Source: Acidobacteriota bacterium (GTDB taxonomy: Bacteria > Acidobacteriota > Blastocatellia > Chloracidobacteriales > JADJPF01). Taken from it: 64,000 nt of DNA. The translations under genes and the position numbers were made by a program. Each line of letters starts with the position of its first letter. Within the stretch, counting starts at the first letter, position 1. Below, piece after piece: positions 52,192 to 62,962 of this stretch. Under the pieces are notes generated by a model. The model made no database searches, was not told where the DNA came from, and worked only from the letters and a program-made list of their open reading frames with translations. The DNA lies in contig JACQZQ010000020.1 of the NCBI GenBank assembly GCA_016213785.1, forward strand, positions 59,992 to 123,991, read 5' to 3'.

Positions 52192-52653
52192 ATGCTAAAG
52201 ATGATTTTTTTTCTACAAGAACAAATCCCTTTACCTAACCCACCTATTTCATCTGCACCACCTGTGCAAGTAAACGCTATTCTAACAGATATTAACCCTA
52301 TAGTAAATTACTTGCCTATTTTACTACTGCTAATAATTGCAATTAGTTTTCCTGTAGTAGCTTTAAATATTTCTAGTTTTTTACGTCGTACAGTTTTTGA
52401 TCAAGCCAAATTAAGCGCTTATGAGTGCGGTAATGATCCTGTTGGAGATGCTAGAGAGCGTTATTCAGTTCGTTACTACATTATAGCGATGTTATTTTTA
52501 ATTTTTGATGTTGAGACAGTCTTTCTATTTCCTTGGGCAATTATTTATGACCAATTAGCAATTTTTGGTTTGATAGAAATATTTATTTTTATAGGTATTC
52601 TAATTGTTGGATATTATTATGCTTGGAGAAAGGGCGCTCTAGAATGGGTTTAA
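52192..52653 (+). CDS. nuoA: NADH-quinone oxidoreductase subunit A
   Basis: A 153-residue membrane subunit of complex I. It has three hydrophobic helices (~41-61, ~99-120, ~123-145) and the diagnostic segments LSAYECGNDP, RYSVRYYIIAMLFLIFDVE and VFLFPW. The N-terminus is ~30 residues longer than usual and Pro-rich. No nuoB or other nuo gene follows; a terminator begins inside its last codons. An orphan nuoA is unusual because the genes are normally clustered. The ribosome site is weak; a start at 52201 is possible. Confidence 0.9.
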   Translation: MLKMIFFLQEQIPLPNPPISSAPPVQVNAILTDINPIVNYLPILLLLIIAISFPVVALNISSFLRRTVFDQAKLSAYECGNDPVGDARERYSVRYYIIAMLFLIFDVETVFLFPWAIIYDQLAIFGLIEIFIFIGILIVGYYYAWRKGALEWV

Positions 52654-52677
52654 ACTTTAAGCGCCCTAGATTTATTT
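52631..52677 (+). terminator. Terminator overlapping the end of nuoA
   Basis: AGGGCGCT (52631-52638) pairs with AGCGCCCT (52660-52667) across the stop codon, then AGATTTATTTTTA. Confidence 0.7.
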
Positions 52678-53148
52678 TTAAGCAGAAGCTTTATTTACAA
52701 AACTATCTACATGTTCTTCAGCTTGGCTACTTACAATTTTATTAACTGCGCGTTCACCTAAAAGGCTAGCTAAAGGGTGAATATCATAGCCGCTTTTTCG
52801 CTGAAGCTTTAAGTCTAAATTAAAGTTAACATTAGTCTTTGAGTTTTGTTCTGTTAATTTTATAGCAATAGCTAAATGATTTTGTGATTCTGTAGCAGGG
52901 GAATATTTAATTAGTCCTTGTCCAATAATTTTTTCTACCATATCAAGTTTTACTGTTATTGAAGAAGAGGAAGAAATTTCAATTTTTATAGTCCAGGTAG
53001 ATTGTTCTGATGATTTAACTTCAACAGAATGAATAATATCAGACATATAAAGGGTAAAGTTTTTAGGATTAGAAAAAAAATCAAATAATTTTTGTTTTTG
53101 TCCTGCTAGGTTATAAGATTTTTCTATATTTGCTTCAATCGTAAACAT
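52678..53148 (-). CDS. SRPBCC-like protein
   Basis: A 156-residue protein. The pattern of an N-terminal strand, two helices (AGQKQKLFDFFSNPKNFTLYM), a long run of beta strands (WTIKIEISSSSSITVKLDMVEKI, then HLAIAIKLTEQNSKTNVNFNLDL shown only in part) and a long C-terminal helix fits the START/SRPBCC ligand-binding fold, such as coenzyme Q-binding or polyketide-cyclase-like proteins. No ligand can be inferred. The ATG at 53148 follows TTGGAG; the longer frame begins with TTG at 53160. It converges with nuoA. Confidence 0.55.
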   Translation of the reverse strand: MFTIEANIEKSYNLAGQKQKLFDFFSNPKNFTLYMSDIIHSVEVKSSEQSTWTIKIEISSSSSITVKLDMVEKIIGQGLIKYSPATESQNHLAIAIKLTEQNSKTNVNFNLDLKLQRKSGYDIHPLASLLGERAVNKIVSSQAEEHVDSFVNKASA

Positions 53149-53549
53149 TTTTGTCTCCAAAATAAAATTATTAGGTATTAACTAGTAGTGAAATTATATA
53201 GTATAGAAGGTTAAAAGATTAGAGTTAATACATTGTAAACTAAGTTTTTAAGAAGAAATAAAAGGAATAACCAAGTAAATTAAAACAAAGAACTAAAAGG
53301 AGATTCCTATTAAGGAAAGTATAACAAAAGTAGAAAAATAAATGCAGAGAGAGTTAGGGAGAAAAAGCCGATCTAAACATTTATCAAATTTTATAGCCTT
53401 AAAACATTTATCTAAAGCTTATTAAAATAAACCTGGGAAAAGAGGGTTGAATAAAGAAACAAAACTTTTATAATACTGCTTTCCTAGCAAATTTCAGAAA
53501 TTTTGAACTATAAAAAGTTATTAAGTAATTAACAATAAATAGTTTGTCA
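53149..53549. other. Intergenic region, nothing recognised
   Basis: These 401 AT-rich bases between the SRPBCC-like gene and tRNA-Lys contain no convincing ORF, terminator or repeat. A weak TTGAAC (53503-53508) may be part of the tRNA promoter. Confidence 0.5.
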
Positions 53550-53622
53550 GGGCCGTTAGCTCAGTTGGTAGAGCAGCAGACTCTTAATCTGCGGGTCGCT
53601 GGTTCGATCCCAGCACGGCTCA
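53550..53622 (+). tRNA. tRNA-Lys (anticodon CUU)
   Basis: A 73-nt cloverleaf. The 7-bp acceptor stem is GGGCCGT / ACGGCTC with one G-U pair. The D-arm is GCTC/GAGC, the anticodon stem GCAGA/TCTGC with loop CTCTTAA (anticodon CTT), and the T-arm GCTGG/CCAGC with TTCGATC. The discriminator is A and CCA is not encoded. It reads AAG Lys codons. A terminator follows 30 bp downstream. Confidence 0.97.
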
Positions 53623-53652
53623 TAATGCTAAATCGTTGTAAAATAAAAAGTG

Positions 53653-53680
53653 ACGGCTAGCAATTTGCTAGCCGTTTTAT
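53653..53680 (+). terminator. Terminator after tRNA-Lys
   Basis: Perfect 9-bp stem ACGGCTAGC / GCTAGCCGT with loop AATTT, followed by TTTATGTTTT. Confidence 0.85.
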
Positions 53681-54176
53681 GTTTTCCAATCTTTTTTATA
53701 TTTTCTAATCTTTTAACAGCAAGGTTGACAGCAACCCAAAAAATTTTTGTTATTTATCCTTGATTTTATCCCTAGCTCTTCTTACTAGTAAAAGTAACCC
53801 AAAAGGAATATATTGGAGATGTCCTTTTTTGGTAGCATCACATTTAACCGTGCCCGCTTAAAATAACAACTAAAAGTATAAGGGAAAAGTAGGTTTCCAA
53901 AATCGTTTGAACGAAAAATCAACAACTTACAGCTAACTAAAGCTAAAAAAAAAGTTTTGTTATTTTTCTTAGGCACTATTACCAGTAAAAGTGTTATTAG
54001 CTAAAACTAAGCAAATAATTACTAAAGAGATTAAAATAAGCCTATGCAATATTACTGATATTCTCCTAATATAAACAAAATAGTGTTATTAGTAGTCTTA
54101 AAGATATTTAAAAATATTTAAAGATATTAAAGATGAAAGTTTAGATTGATATTAAACTTATAGCACAAGCTGTTTT
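53681..54176. other. Intergenic region, mostly featureless
   Basis: No credible gene. A promoter-like TTGACA (53725-53730) with TGTTAT (53748-53753) at 17 bp faces right but leads to no ORF, and GGTTG/CAACC overlaps it as a small hairpin. Short AT-rich direct repeats (TTTAAAGATAT-like) occur near 54098-54135. Confidence 0.4.
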
Positions 54177-54539
54177 CTAATTGTTCCAGACACAGGCAGC
54201 ATAGCCTAGGATTTCTTCTCCTGTTTGTAAAAGAGAGGGTGTAGGTTGCCAGCCTCTTTCTAGACGTGCTTTTAAGAGTTCTTCTGCAATAGGTAAATGA
54301 TCCCACACGGAGATACTATTAATAGCACCTAATCAAGTAACATCAGGGACTAAAAATAGTTTTTCCAAAGGCATAATCACATCAAAAGTATACTCATCTA
54401 GTTTAACTACATCTAAAACTTGAGAGTTTTTTCTCTTACCCCAAACCATTAAGTCCATTAGTGATGTAGTTTTAGGTATAGTTGATATTAAATATAAAAA
54501 ATCTGTTTCAGATAAACTTGTTTTATTAATAAATTTCAT
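54177..54539 (-). pseudogene. Pseudogene interrupted by an in-frame TGA
   Basis: The frame starts at an ATG (54539) and meets TGA at 54333-54335 after 68 codons. It then stays open, coding-like, for 51 more codons (starting LGAINSISVWDHL, ending GYAACVWNN) to a TAG at 54177-54179. The second part has ordinary residue composition and a helix ELLKARLERGWQPTPS, so a nonsense mutation in a ~120-residue gene is the simplest reading. TGA is used as a normal stop elsewhere (63672-63674), so recoding is unlikely. Family not recognised. Confidence 0.6.
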
Positions 54540-54673
54540 AAGTATAAAACCTTAATTGAAAAACAAGGAATTTTGATAAAGAAATTATATTATAGAATGC
54601 TAATTTGTGCTTATAAAAATATTAAGGATAAGATCCTGTAACAAATGGTTGTTTGCCCTAAAACTATTCTCTA

Positions 54674-56270
<1,597 letters not shown>

Positions 56271-56295
56271 AATTTTAATTTGGAGATTTTTCTTA

Positions 56296-57366
56296 ATGAA
56301 AGCCTTAGTTTTATCAGGTGGAAAAGGGACGCGTCTTCGTCCCTTAACTCATACTCTACCCAAACAACTCTTGCCTGTTGCCGCAAAACCTATTCTCTAT
56401 TTTGTAATGGAGCAAATTAAAGAAGCTGGAATTAGCGAAGTAGGCGTAATTATTGCTCCTGAAACCGGAGAAATGATTAAAGAATCACTTCAAGAAAACC
56501 CTTGGCAACATCGTTTTACTTTTATTATGCAAGATAAACCAATGGGACTTGCTCATGCAGTAAAAACGGCTCAAGATTTTCTTCAAGATGACTCATTTTT
56601 AATGTACTTAGGTGATAATTTAATTGGGGAATCAGTAAAATCTTTTGTAGATGTATTTGTAAAAGAAAATCTAGACTCAATCATTTTACTTAAGAAAGTT
56701 GCTGACCCAAGAGCTTTTGGTGTGGCTGTAGTCGATGAGGAAAGTGGTAGAGTTTTAAGGCTTATTGAAAAACCCAAAAAACCACCTTCTGACTTGGCTT
56801 TAGTTGGAGTTTATCTATTTAATTCTTCAATACATTCTATTATTGCTGACTTAAAACCTTCAGCACGAGGTGAGCTAGAAATTACTGATGCTATTCAAAA
56901 TCTAGTTGCTGCTCAAGGGAAAGTAAAAGCCCATATATTAGAAAAATGGTGGCTAGATACAGGTAAAAAAGATGATATCATCGAGGCTAATAGAATGGTA
57001 CTAGATGAGTTTACTCAAAGGGATATTAGAGCTAGCGTAGATAATAATTCAAATATTGCTGGACGAGTCTTTATTGATTCAAGTTCAGTAGTTGAAAATA
57101 GTATTATTCGAGGCCCCTCTAAAATTGGTAAAAATGTAGTAGTTAAAAATGCCTATATTGGCCCCTATACTAGTATTAGTGATGGGTGCTTAATAGAAAA
57201 CTCTGCTGTAGAATGTTCAGTTATTTTAGAAGATAGTAAAATTATTTCTGTTGAACATTTAGACGAATCTCTTATAGGGAAACAGTCTATTGTTACTAAA
57301 CATAAAGGAATAAAGAAATCTCTAAAATTAATGGTTGGAGATGATGCATTAGTGGAATTACCTTAA
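56296..57366 (+). CDS. Glucose-1-phosphate thymidylyltransferase, long form
   Basis: A 356-residue sugar-nucleotidyltransferase. The N-terminal ALVLSGGKGTRLRPLT is the nucleotide-binding signature, followed by LPKQLLPVAAKP and YLGDNLIG. The C-terminal ~110 residues form a left-handed beta-helix (hexapeptide-like IIRGPSKIGKNVVV, AYIGPYTSIS), typical of the RmlA-long group. It should make dTDP-glucose from glucose-1-phosphate and dTTP. The ATG at 56296 follows GGAG; the longer frame overlaps thiC. It is 26 bp before the epimerase gene. Confidence 0.85.
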   Translation: MKALVLSGGKGTRLRPLTHTLPKQLLPVAAKPILYFVMEQIKEAGISEVGVIIAPETGEMIKESLQENPWQHRFTFIMQDKPMGLAHAVKTAQDFLQDDSFLMYLGDNLIGESVKSFVDVFVKENLDSIILLKKVADPRAFGVAVVDEESGRVLRLIEKPKKPPSDLALVGVYLFNSSIHSIIADLKPSARGELEITDAIQNLVAAQGKVKAHILEKWWLDTGKKDDIIEANRMVLDEFTQRDIRASVDNNSNIAGRVFIDSSSVVENSIIRGPSKIGKNVVVKNAYIGPYTSISDGCLIENSAVECSVILEDSKIISVEHLDESLIGKQSIVTKHKGIKKSLKLMVGDDALVELP

Positions 57367-57392
57367 AGATATATTTTGGAGAGATTATATTA

Positions 57393-57947
57393 ATGGCTAT
57401 TTCTGTAACAAAGTTAGATTTACCAGAAGTCTTATTAATAGAACCAAAAGTTTTTGGTGATAGTAGAGGTTTTTTTTTAGAACTCTATAATAAAAAAGAG
57501 TTTTCCGAACATGGTATAGATGTTGAGTTTGTCCAAGATAATTTCTCTCACTCAATTAAAGGAGTTTTAAGAGGGCTTCACTATCAGGCTTTGCCTATGG
57601 CACAAGGTAAATTAGTTCGTTGTATTAAAGGGGAAATCTTTGATGTAGCTGTTGATATACGTAAGCATTCGCCCAGGTTTGGTAAATGGGTAAGTGCGAT
57701 TTTATCAGAGGGAAATCATCATCAACTCTATATTCCAGCAGGTTTTGCACATGGTTTTTGTGTATTAAGTGATCAGGCAGATGTTTTATATAAAGCCACA
57801 GATTTTTATGCTCCAAATCTAGATAGAGGCATTCTTTGGAATGACCCAAATATTGCTATAGATTGGCCTATAAAAGAGGCATTAGTTTCTGATAAGGATC
57901 AGAAACTACCTTTGTTAAAAGATGCTAAGGATTTGTTTATTTATTAA
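57393..57947 (+). CDS. rfbC: dTDP-4-dehydrorhamnose 3,5-epimerase
   Basis: A 184-residue cupin-like epimerase. FGDSRGFFLELYNKKEF, NFSHSIKGVLRGLHYQ, KLVRCIKGEIFDVAVDIRK and PAGFAHGFCVLSD carry the conserved catalytic His/Asp region of RmlC. It epimerises the 4-keto-6-deoxy sugar on the way to dTDP-L-rhamnose. The RmlB and RmlD steps are not encoded nearby. GGAGAG precedes the ATG. It is likely co-transcribed with the nucleotidyltransferase, and perhaps thiC. Confidence 0.92.
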   Translation: MAISVTKLDLPEVLLIEPKVFGDSRGFFLELYNKKEFSEHGIDVEFVQDNFSHSIKGVLRGLHYQALPMAQGKLVRCIKGEIFDVAVDIRKHSPRFGKWVSAILSEGNHHQLYIPAGFAHGFCVLSDQADVLYKATDFYAPNLDRGILWNDPNIAIDWPIKEALVSDKDQKLPLLKDAKDLFIY

Positions 57948-58108
57948 AACACCTTGTTTTAGAAGACTTTAGAAGACTTTAGAGGATTTTAGAGGATTTT
58001 AAGAATCTTTAGTATTTTCCAATAGCATCCTAGTTTTTCTACTTTGGATGTACTCTAACCACTATCGATAAACCTATTTATTTACTTTACATAAAGGTAG
58101 AACATTTT

Positions 58109-60100
58109 ATGGCTAGACGAAACTTTTTCTATATATGTTTTTTGCTCTTAATAGCTTTTTGTTCATTTACTCAAGTAATTGCACAAGATAAGGTCTTAAC
58201 TCCAGAAATGATTTTTGGCATTAAGACTATTGTTGATACACAAATATCTCCTAATGGTGAAACTATAGCATTCCAAGTTAGTCGTGCTAGACGTGATGAT
58301 GAGGGGCCAGGTGCGGCAATTAGCGAAATTTGGACTATGCCAACAAAAGGCGGTCAACCCGTTCGTTTTACTTATAATGAAAGAAGTGATCGCCAAATCC
58401 AATGGGCAAAAGATGGTAAATCTTTTGCATTTCTTTCTCAAAGAGGAAATTCTCCTATTACACAAATTTACTTAATCTCATTAGATGGTGGTGAGGCAAA
58501 ACAAATTTCTAAAGCAGAAAGCTCTATTACTGCTTTTAAGTGGTCGCCTGATGGTAACAAAATAGCTTTTTTAATGACAGACGCTAAAACTCAGGCTGAA
58601 ACTAAAAATGATAAAGAAGGTAAGGATTGGATAGTTGTTGATAAGAATTATAAACATACTAGACTTTACTTACTTGATGTTAAAACAGGCGAACAAAAAT
58701 TAGTTACAAATTCTTCTATAACTGTTCATGATTTTGATTGGTCGCCAAATGGGGATCAATTAATACTTGCTGCTGCTGATACTCCTACAGTAGATGATCA
58801 GTTTATGAAGTCTAAACTTCTACTACAATTTGTAGATGGTGGTGAACCTAAATTATTAACTAAGACTGAAGGAAAATTGCTTTCTCCACGATGGTCGCCA
58901 AATGGAAAATGGATAGCTTGGTTAGGTGCAGTTTCCTTTAATGATCCTTTTGCTGGTAGTGTTTTTGTTGTTTCTAGTGGTGGTGGAACACCAGAAAATT
59001 TAGTTAAAGGCTTTATAGGCTCAGCAACAGGCTTAAATTGGTTGCCAAGTTCGCCTAGTACCATAGTTTTTACTGCAACAGAAAAACAAGTTAATACCAT
59101 AACTGCTATTTCAATTCCTGATAAAAGTAAAATGGTACTTAATGCACAAAACCTAGTCTATGGTTCAGGTGTCAGTTTTACTAGTAATGGAAAAAATTGG
59201 GTAATTTCTGCTAGTACCCCTCAACATCCTAATGAGATATTTTTAGGTGAAGGTAGTAGGCCAGCTAATAAAATTACAAATATGAATCCTCAACTAGCAG
59301 ATATAAAGCTAGGAGAACAAGAAGTTGTTAAATGGAAAAGTAGCGTAGATGGCTTAGAAATCGAGGGCGTAATTGTTAAACCTGTAGGCTATGAAAAAGG
59401 TAGACGTTATCCTTTAGTTATGCAACCACACGGTGGGCCAGAGGCAGCAGACTTAAATGGCTGGTTAGCTAGTTATTCGCGTTGGGCACAAGTCCTTGCT
59501 GGTAAAGGCTATGTAAGTTTTTACCCTAATTATCGTGGTAGTATTGGGCGTGGTGTAGAGTTCTCTAAAGCTGATCATCGTGATTTAATGGGTAAAGAAT
59601 ACCAAGATATGATTGATGGAATAGATTACTTAATCAAAGAGGGAATTGTAGATGGTGATCGTGTTGGTGTAGGTGGTGGGAGTTATGGTGGTTATACTTC
59701 TGCTTGGGCTTCTACTTATGGCAGCAAACGCTTTAAGGCTTCAATTGCTTGGATGGGGATTAGCAACTGGTACAGTATGACTGGTACGGCAGAGATTTTC
59801 TTAGAAAATTCTACTGTACATTGGGATTTAATAATGTATGATAACTACCCAATTTATTTTGAACGTTCACCAATTGCACATATAAAGAATGCTAATACTC
59901 CTACTTTAATTATTCATGGTGCACAAGATACACGTGTACCAATAGGTCAATCACAAGAACTCTACACAGCCTTAAAATGGAAAGGTGTTCCAGTAGAGTT
60001 TGTTATTTATCCTCGTGAAGGTCATGGTGTTGGAGAAAAAGCCCACCAAGCTGATTTTATGCAACGTGTTTTTGGTTGGTTTGATAAGTATTTGAAATAA
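58109..60100 (+). CDS. Secreted S9 family prolyl-oligopeptidase-type peptidase
   Basis: A 663-residue exported peptidase with a signal peptide (hydrophobic ~8-23). Residues ~30-390 are a TolB/WD-like beta-propeller (SPDGNKIAFLM, SPNGDQLILAA, SPNGKWIAWLG). The C-terminal alpha/beta hydrolase has GGGSYGGYTSAW (nucleophile Ser), HGAQDTRVPIGQS (Asp) and REGHGVGEK (His). It matches the acylaminoacyl-peptidase/DPP group. AAAGG lies before the ATG. It is monocistronic, ended by a strong terminator. Confidence 0.92.
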   Translation: MARRNFFYICFLLLIAFCSFTQVIAQDKVLTPEMIFGIKTIVDTQISPNGETIAFQVSRARRDDEGPGAAISEIWTMPTKGGQPVRFTYNERSDRQIQWAKDGKSFAFLSQRGNSPITQIYLISLDGGEAKQISKAESSITAFKWSPDGNKIAFLMTDAKTQAETKNDKEGKDWIVVDKNYKHTRLYLLDVKTGEQKLVTNSSITVHDFDWSPNGDQLILAAADTPTVDDQFMKSKLLLQFVDGGEPKLLTKTEGKLLSPRWSPNGKWIAWLGAVSFNDPFAGSVFVVSSGGGTPENLVKGFIGSATGLNWLPSSPSTIVFTATEKQVNTITAISIPDKSKMVLNAQNLVYGSGVSFTSNGKNWVISASTPQHPNEIFLGEGSRPANKITNMNPQLADIKLGEQEVVKWKSSVDGLEIEGVIVKPVGYEKGRRYPLVMQPHGGPEAADLNGWLASYSRWAQVLAGKGYVSFYPNYRGSIGRGVEFSKADHRDLMGKEYQDMIDGIDYLIKEGIVDGDRVGVGGGSYGGYTSAWASTYGSKRFKASIAWMGISNWYSMTGTAEIFLENSTVHWDLIMYDNYPIYFERSPIAHIKNANTPTLIIHGAQDTRVPIGQSQELYTALKWKGVPVEFVIYPREGHGVGEKAHQADFMQRVFGWFDKYLK

Positions 60101-60128
60101 TAAATATTGTAAGCTTAAAACATCGCTA

Positions 60129-60158
60129 AAATGCCCCAAGTTGGGGCATTTTTATTTT
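60129..60158 (+). terminator. Terminator after the S9 peptidase gene
   Basis: Perfect stem AATGCCCCAA / TTGGGGCATT around a single G, followed by TTTATTTT. Confidence 0.9.
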
Positions 60159-60276
60159 AGCGTTACTTTGGATTATGGCTTTTTGTAAAACTATTTTTTT
60201 TTTCTACTTTGGGATATGATAAGAAAACTTCTTAGTAAGTATCTCAAATAAAATTAGTTTAGGTGTGGAGCTAAAA

Positions 60277-61620
60277 ATGGCACGAAAAAGAATTTTAGTT
60301 GTTGATGATGAAAAACGCCAAAGAGAAATTTTAGAATTAATATTGAGCGAAGAAAACTATCAAGTTAGTACTGCATCAAGTGGCGAATTAGCTATAAAAA
60401 TGGTTAGACAAGAACGCTTTGATTTAGTGCTAACAGACTTAAAAATGAGTGGGATGGATGGAATACAATTACTTAGTCAACTAACTCAGTTTGATTCTTC
60501 TATTATTGTAATTTTAATGACTGCTCATGGCTCAATTGATTCTGCAAAAGAGGCAATTAAACTAGGTGCTTATGATTATTTAGAAAAACCTTTAGACAAA
60601 GATAAGTTACTTGAAATAGTTGAGCGTGCTTTAGAGAAACTTAATATTTTAGATACTGAAATTATTGGCGAATCTGAAGAGATGAGCAAAGTTAAAAAAA
60701 TGATCTTAAAAGTAGCTAGATCTAATGAAACTGTGCTAATTCGTGGTGAATCAGGAGCGGGTAAAGAATTAATTGCTCGGGCAATTCATAATAATAGCCC
60801 TCGTATTAATCAAATGTTTTCCGCTGTTAACTGTGCTGCAATTAATGAAAATTTATTAGAATCTGAACTTTTTGGACATGAAAGAGGCTCTTTTACTGGC
60901 GCACATGCCGATAAAAAAGGACTTTTTGAAGTTGCTGATAAAGGAACATTGTTTTTAGATGAAATAGGTGATTTAAATATTAGTATGCAAGCAAAAATCT
61001 TACGCGCTTTACAGGAGCGCGAGATAATGCGTGTAGGTGGAACTAGACCAATTAAAGTTGATGTACGAGTTTTAGCCGCCACTAACCGAGATTTAGAAAC
61101 AATGGTAAAAGAAAACTCTTTTCGCTCAGACCTTTATTATCGCTTAAATGTTATTCCTATTAATATTCCTTCCTTAAGGCAAAGACGAAGTGACATACCC
61201 ATACTAGTCGAATATTTTCTTGCTAAACATGGTCGTTCGGCTTTTAGACCTATAAAAGGACTTACCCAAGCAGCAAAGAAATTAGTCAATGATTATTCTT
61301 GGCCGGGAAATGTAAGACAGCTTGAATCAGCTATGAAAAGGGCAATTCTACTTTGTGAAGGTGATTATATTGATGTAGAAGATTTACCTGTAGAAATTCG
61401 TCAAAGCAGTGAACAAACTTCAGGATTTACTTTTAAGCTTCCCCCTGAGGGAATTTCTTTTGAAGATTTAGAGCGCTCTGTAATCATTCAAGCTATGGAA
61501 CAATCAGAGTGGAATATTACTAGAGCCGCAAAATTACTAGGTCTTACTTTTAGAACTCTACAATATAGACTAGAAAAATTTGAAATTCAGCGTCCAAGCA
61601 AATATAAAGACTTTGAATAA
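60277..61620 (+). CDS. Sigma-54-dependent NtrC-family response regulator
   Basis: A 447-residue regulator. The receiver domain (~1-118) has acidic residues VVDDEKR and the phospho-acceptor Asp in LVLTDLKMSG. The AAA+ domain has Walker A GESGAGKE and Walker B TLFLDEIGDL. The sigma-54 contact loop reads GSFTGA instead of GAFTGA. A Fis-type HTH ends the protein (NITRAAKLLGLTFRTLQYRL). It should activate sigma-54 promoters when phosphorylated; no cognate kinase is adjacent. The ATG at 60277 has GTGGAG upstream; the GTG at 60265 is less likely. Confidence 0.92.
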   Translation: MARKRILVVDDEKRQREILELILSEENYQVSTASSGELAIKMVRQERFDLVLTDLKMSGMDGIQLLSQLTQFDSSIIVILMTAHGSIDSAKEAIKLGAYDYLEKPLDKDKLLEIVERALEKLNILDTEIIGESEEMSKVKKMILKVARSNETVLIRGESGAGKELIARAIHNNSPRINQMFSAVNCAAINENLLESELFGHERGSFTGAHADKKGLFEVADKGTLFLDEIGDLNISMQAKILRALQEREIMRVGGTRPIKVDVRVLAATNRDLETMVKENSFRSDLYYRLNVIPINIPSLRQRRSDIPILVEYFLAKHGRSAFRPIKGLTQAAKKLVNDYSWPGNVRQLESAMKRAILLCEGDYIDVEDLPVEIRQSSEQTSGFTFKLPPEGISFEDLERSVIIQAMEQSEWNITRAAKLLGLTFRTLQYRLEKFEIQRPSKYKDFE

Positions 61621-61630
61621 AGATTTTGTT

Positions 61631-61680
61631 TAAGTTCTAATGGTCAAAACTTTTTAACCATTAGAACTTATAAGTTTATT
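61631..61680. terminator. Bidirectional terminator between convergent genes
   Basis: Perfect 14-bp stem TAAGTTCTAATGGT / ACCATTAGAACTTA with a 12-nt loop, between the regulator and dipeptidase genes. Confidence 0.75.
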
Positions 61681-62962
61681 TTTTCTCTATTTTTAGGCGT
61701 TTTAAGCTACCTTGTCCACTAACTTGTCTTGTGCTTATTTGTGCAACTTGTTCAGCTTTAGCAAATGCTCGCATTAAATTTTCACCTAATACTTTTTTAA
61801 TGTCTTGTTCGCTATAACCGCGTTTAAGCAGTTCATAAGTAATATTAGGGAGTTGTGCTATATCTTCCATATCTGTAGGTAAATCAGGCACTCCATCAAA
61901 ATCTGAACCAATGCCTACATGGTCAATACCTGCTACTTTAATTATATGCTCAAAATGATCCATAAGTACCGATAATGGGACTTTTGGCAAGGGGTTAGCT
62001 TGAAATAATTTGTCGCGCTCTTCTTCTAGTTTTTTAGGATCGTCTTTATATTTTTGATTAAGAATTTCAAGCTCAGGTTTTAACTTCTCATCTCGTACTT
62101 TTCTAGCATCAATATATTCTTGGCTAATAAATCCAGAAAAAAAGTTAACCATTACAACACCACCATTTTTAGCAATTCGTTTTAATAAATCATCAGAAAT
62201 ATTTCTTGGGTGGTTGGCTAAGGCTTTTGCTGAGGAATGAGAAGCAATTATTGGGGCAGTAGAAATATCTAAGACATCACTCATAGTCTTATCTGAGACA
62301 TGTGAAACATCTATTAGCATGCCTAATCGGTTCATTTCAGAAACAACTTCTTTTCCAAAGTCTGATAATCCATTATGGCGAGGCTCATCAGTTGATGCAT
62401 CAGCCCAGTCATTAGTGTTACTATGAGTTAGAGTCATATAGCGGATACCAAGACGATAAAATGACCTAAGAGCCATTAAGGAATTTTCTATTGCATGACC
62501 GCCTTCTATGCCCATTAGGGCAGCTATTTTACCTTGGCGTTTAGCACGCCTAATATCAGCAGTTGAATATGCCATAACTAATTTTTCAGGATGGCGCTCT
62601 GCTTGACGATAAACTATATCAATCATATCAAGTGCTCTACGAGATGCTCCGCCTTCTTTGGCGTAGCTACGGCTTACATAAATGGAGAAAAACTCTCCTG
62701 TCATACCGCCTTTTTGCATTCGCTCTAGATCTGTGTGGTATTTACCTACTGAAGGTGTTCCAAGGTCATAATCGTCATCTACTATTGGAGAAGTTATATC
62801 GTTATGAGTGTCTATAACAATAGCTGAACGTTGTATGCGAAGCGCTTTTTGTCGTAAGATCTCATCTTGTGATAGGTTTTTAACCGGTTTCTTAGGTGGT
62901 ATTGCTGTAACAGGGATAGAAAAAGTAAGTATAAGCAGGAAAAAAATTAATAAATGTCTCAT
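61676..62962 (-). CDS. Secreted M19 family membrane dipeptidase
   Basis: A 428-residue exported metallo-dipeptidase. Signal peptide residues ~4-20. The zinc ligands of the amidohydrolase-like fold are seen in VIDTHND (HxD), MGIEGGHAIEN (bridging Glu), MLIDVSHVSD and IASHSSAKAL (His). HVGIGSDFDGVPDLP is a further family signature. It cleaves dipeptides, including some with D-residues in related enzymes. The ~40-residue basic tail is not part of the usual domain. It is the fourth secreted exopeptidase of the window. Confidence 0.9.
   Translation of the reverse strand: MRHLLIFFLLILTFSIPVTAIPPKKPVKNLSQDEILRQKALRIQRSAIVIDTHNDITSPIVDDDYDLGTPSVGKYHTDLERMQKGGMTGEFFSIYVSRSYAKEGGASRRALDMIDIVYRQAERHPEKLVMAYSTADIRRAKRQGKIAALMGIEGGHAIENSLMALRSFYRLGIRYMTLTHSNTNDWADASTDEPRHNGLSDFGKEVVSEMNRLGMLIDVSHVSDKTMSDVLDISTAPIIASHSSAKALANHPRNISDDLLKRIAKNGGVVMVNFFSGFISQEYIDARKVRDEKLKPELEILNQKYKDDPKKLEEERDKLFQANPLPKVPLSVLMDHFEHIIKVAGIDHVGIGSDFDGVPDLPTDMEDIAQLPNITYELLKRGYSEQDIKKVLGENLMRAFAKAEQVAQISTRQVSGQGSLKRLKIEKK

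Noticed and set aside
53785..53976. 63-codon minus-strand frame in the gap after tRNA-Lys
   Set aside because: It has no ribosome site, low-complexity AT-driven composition and no recognisable domain.
53550..54539. Integrated element using tRNA-Lys as attachment site
   Set aside because: I found no integrase and no direct repeat of the tRNA 3' end downstream.
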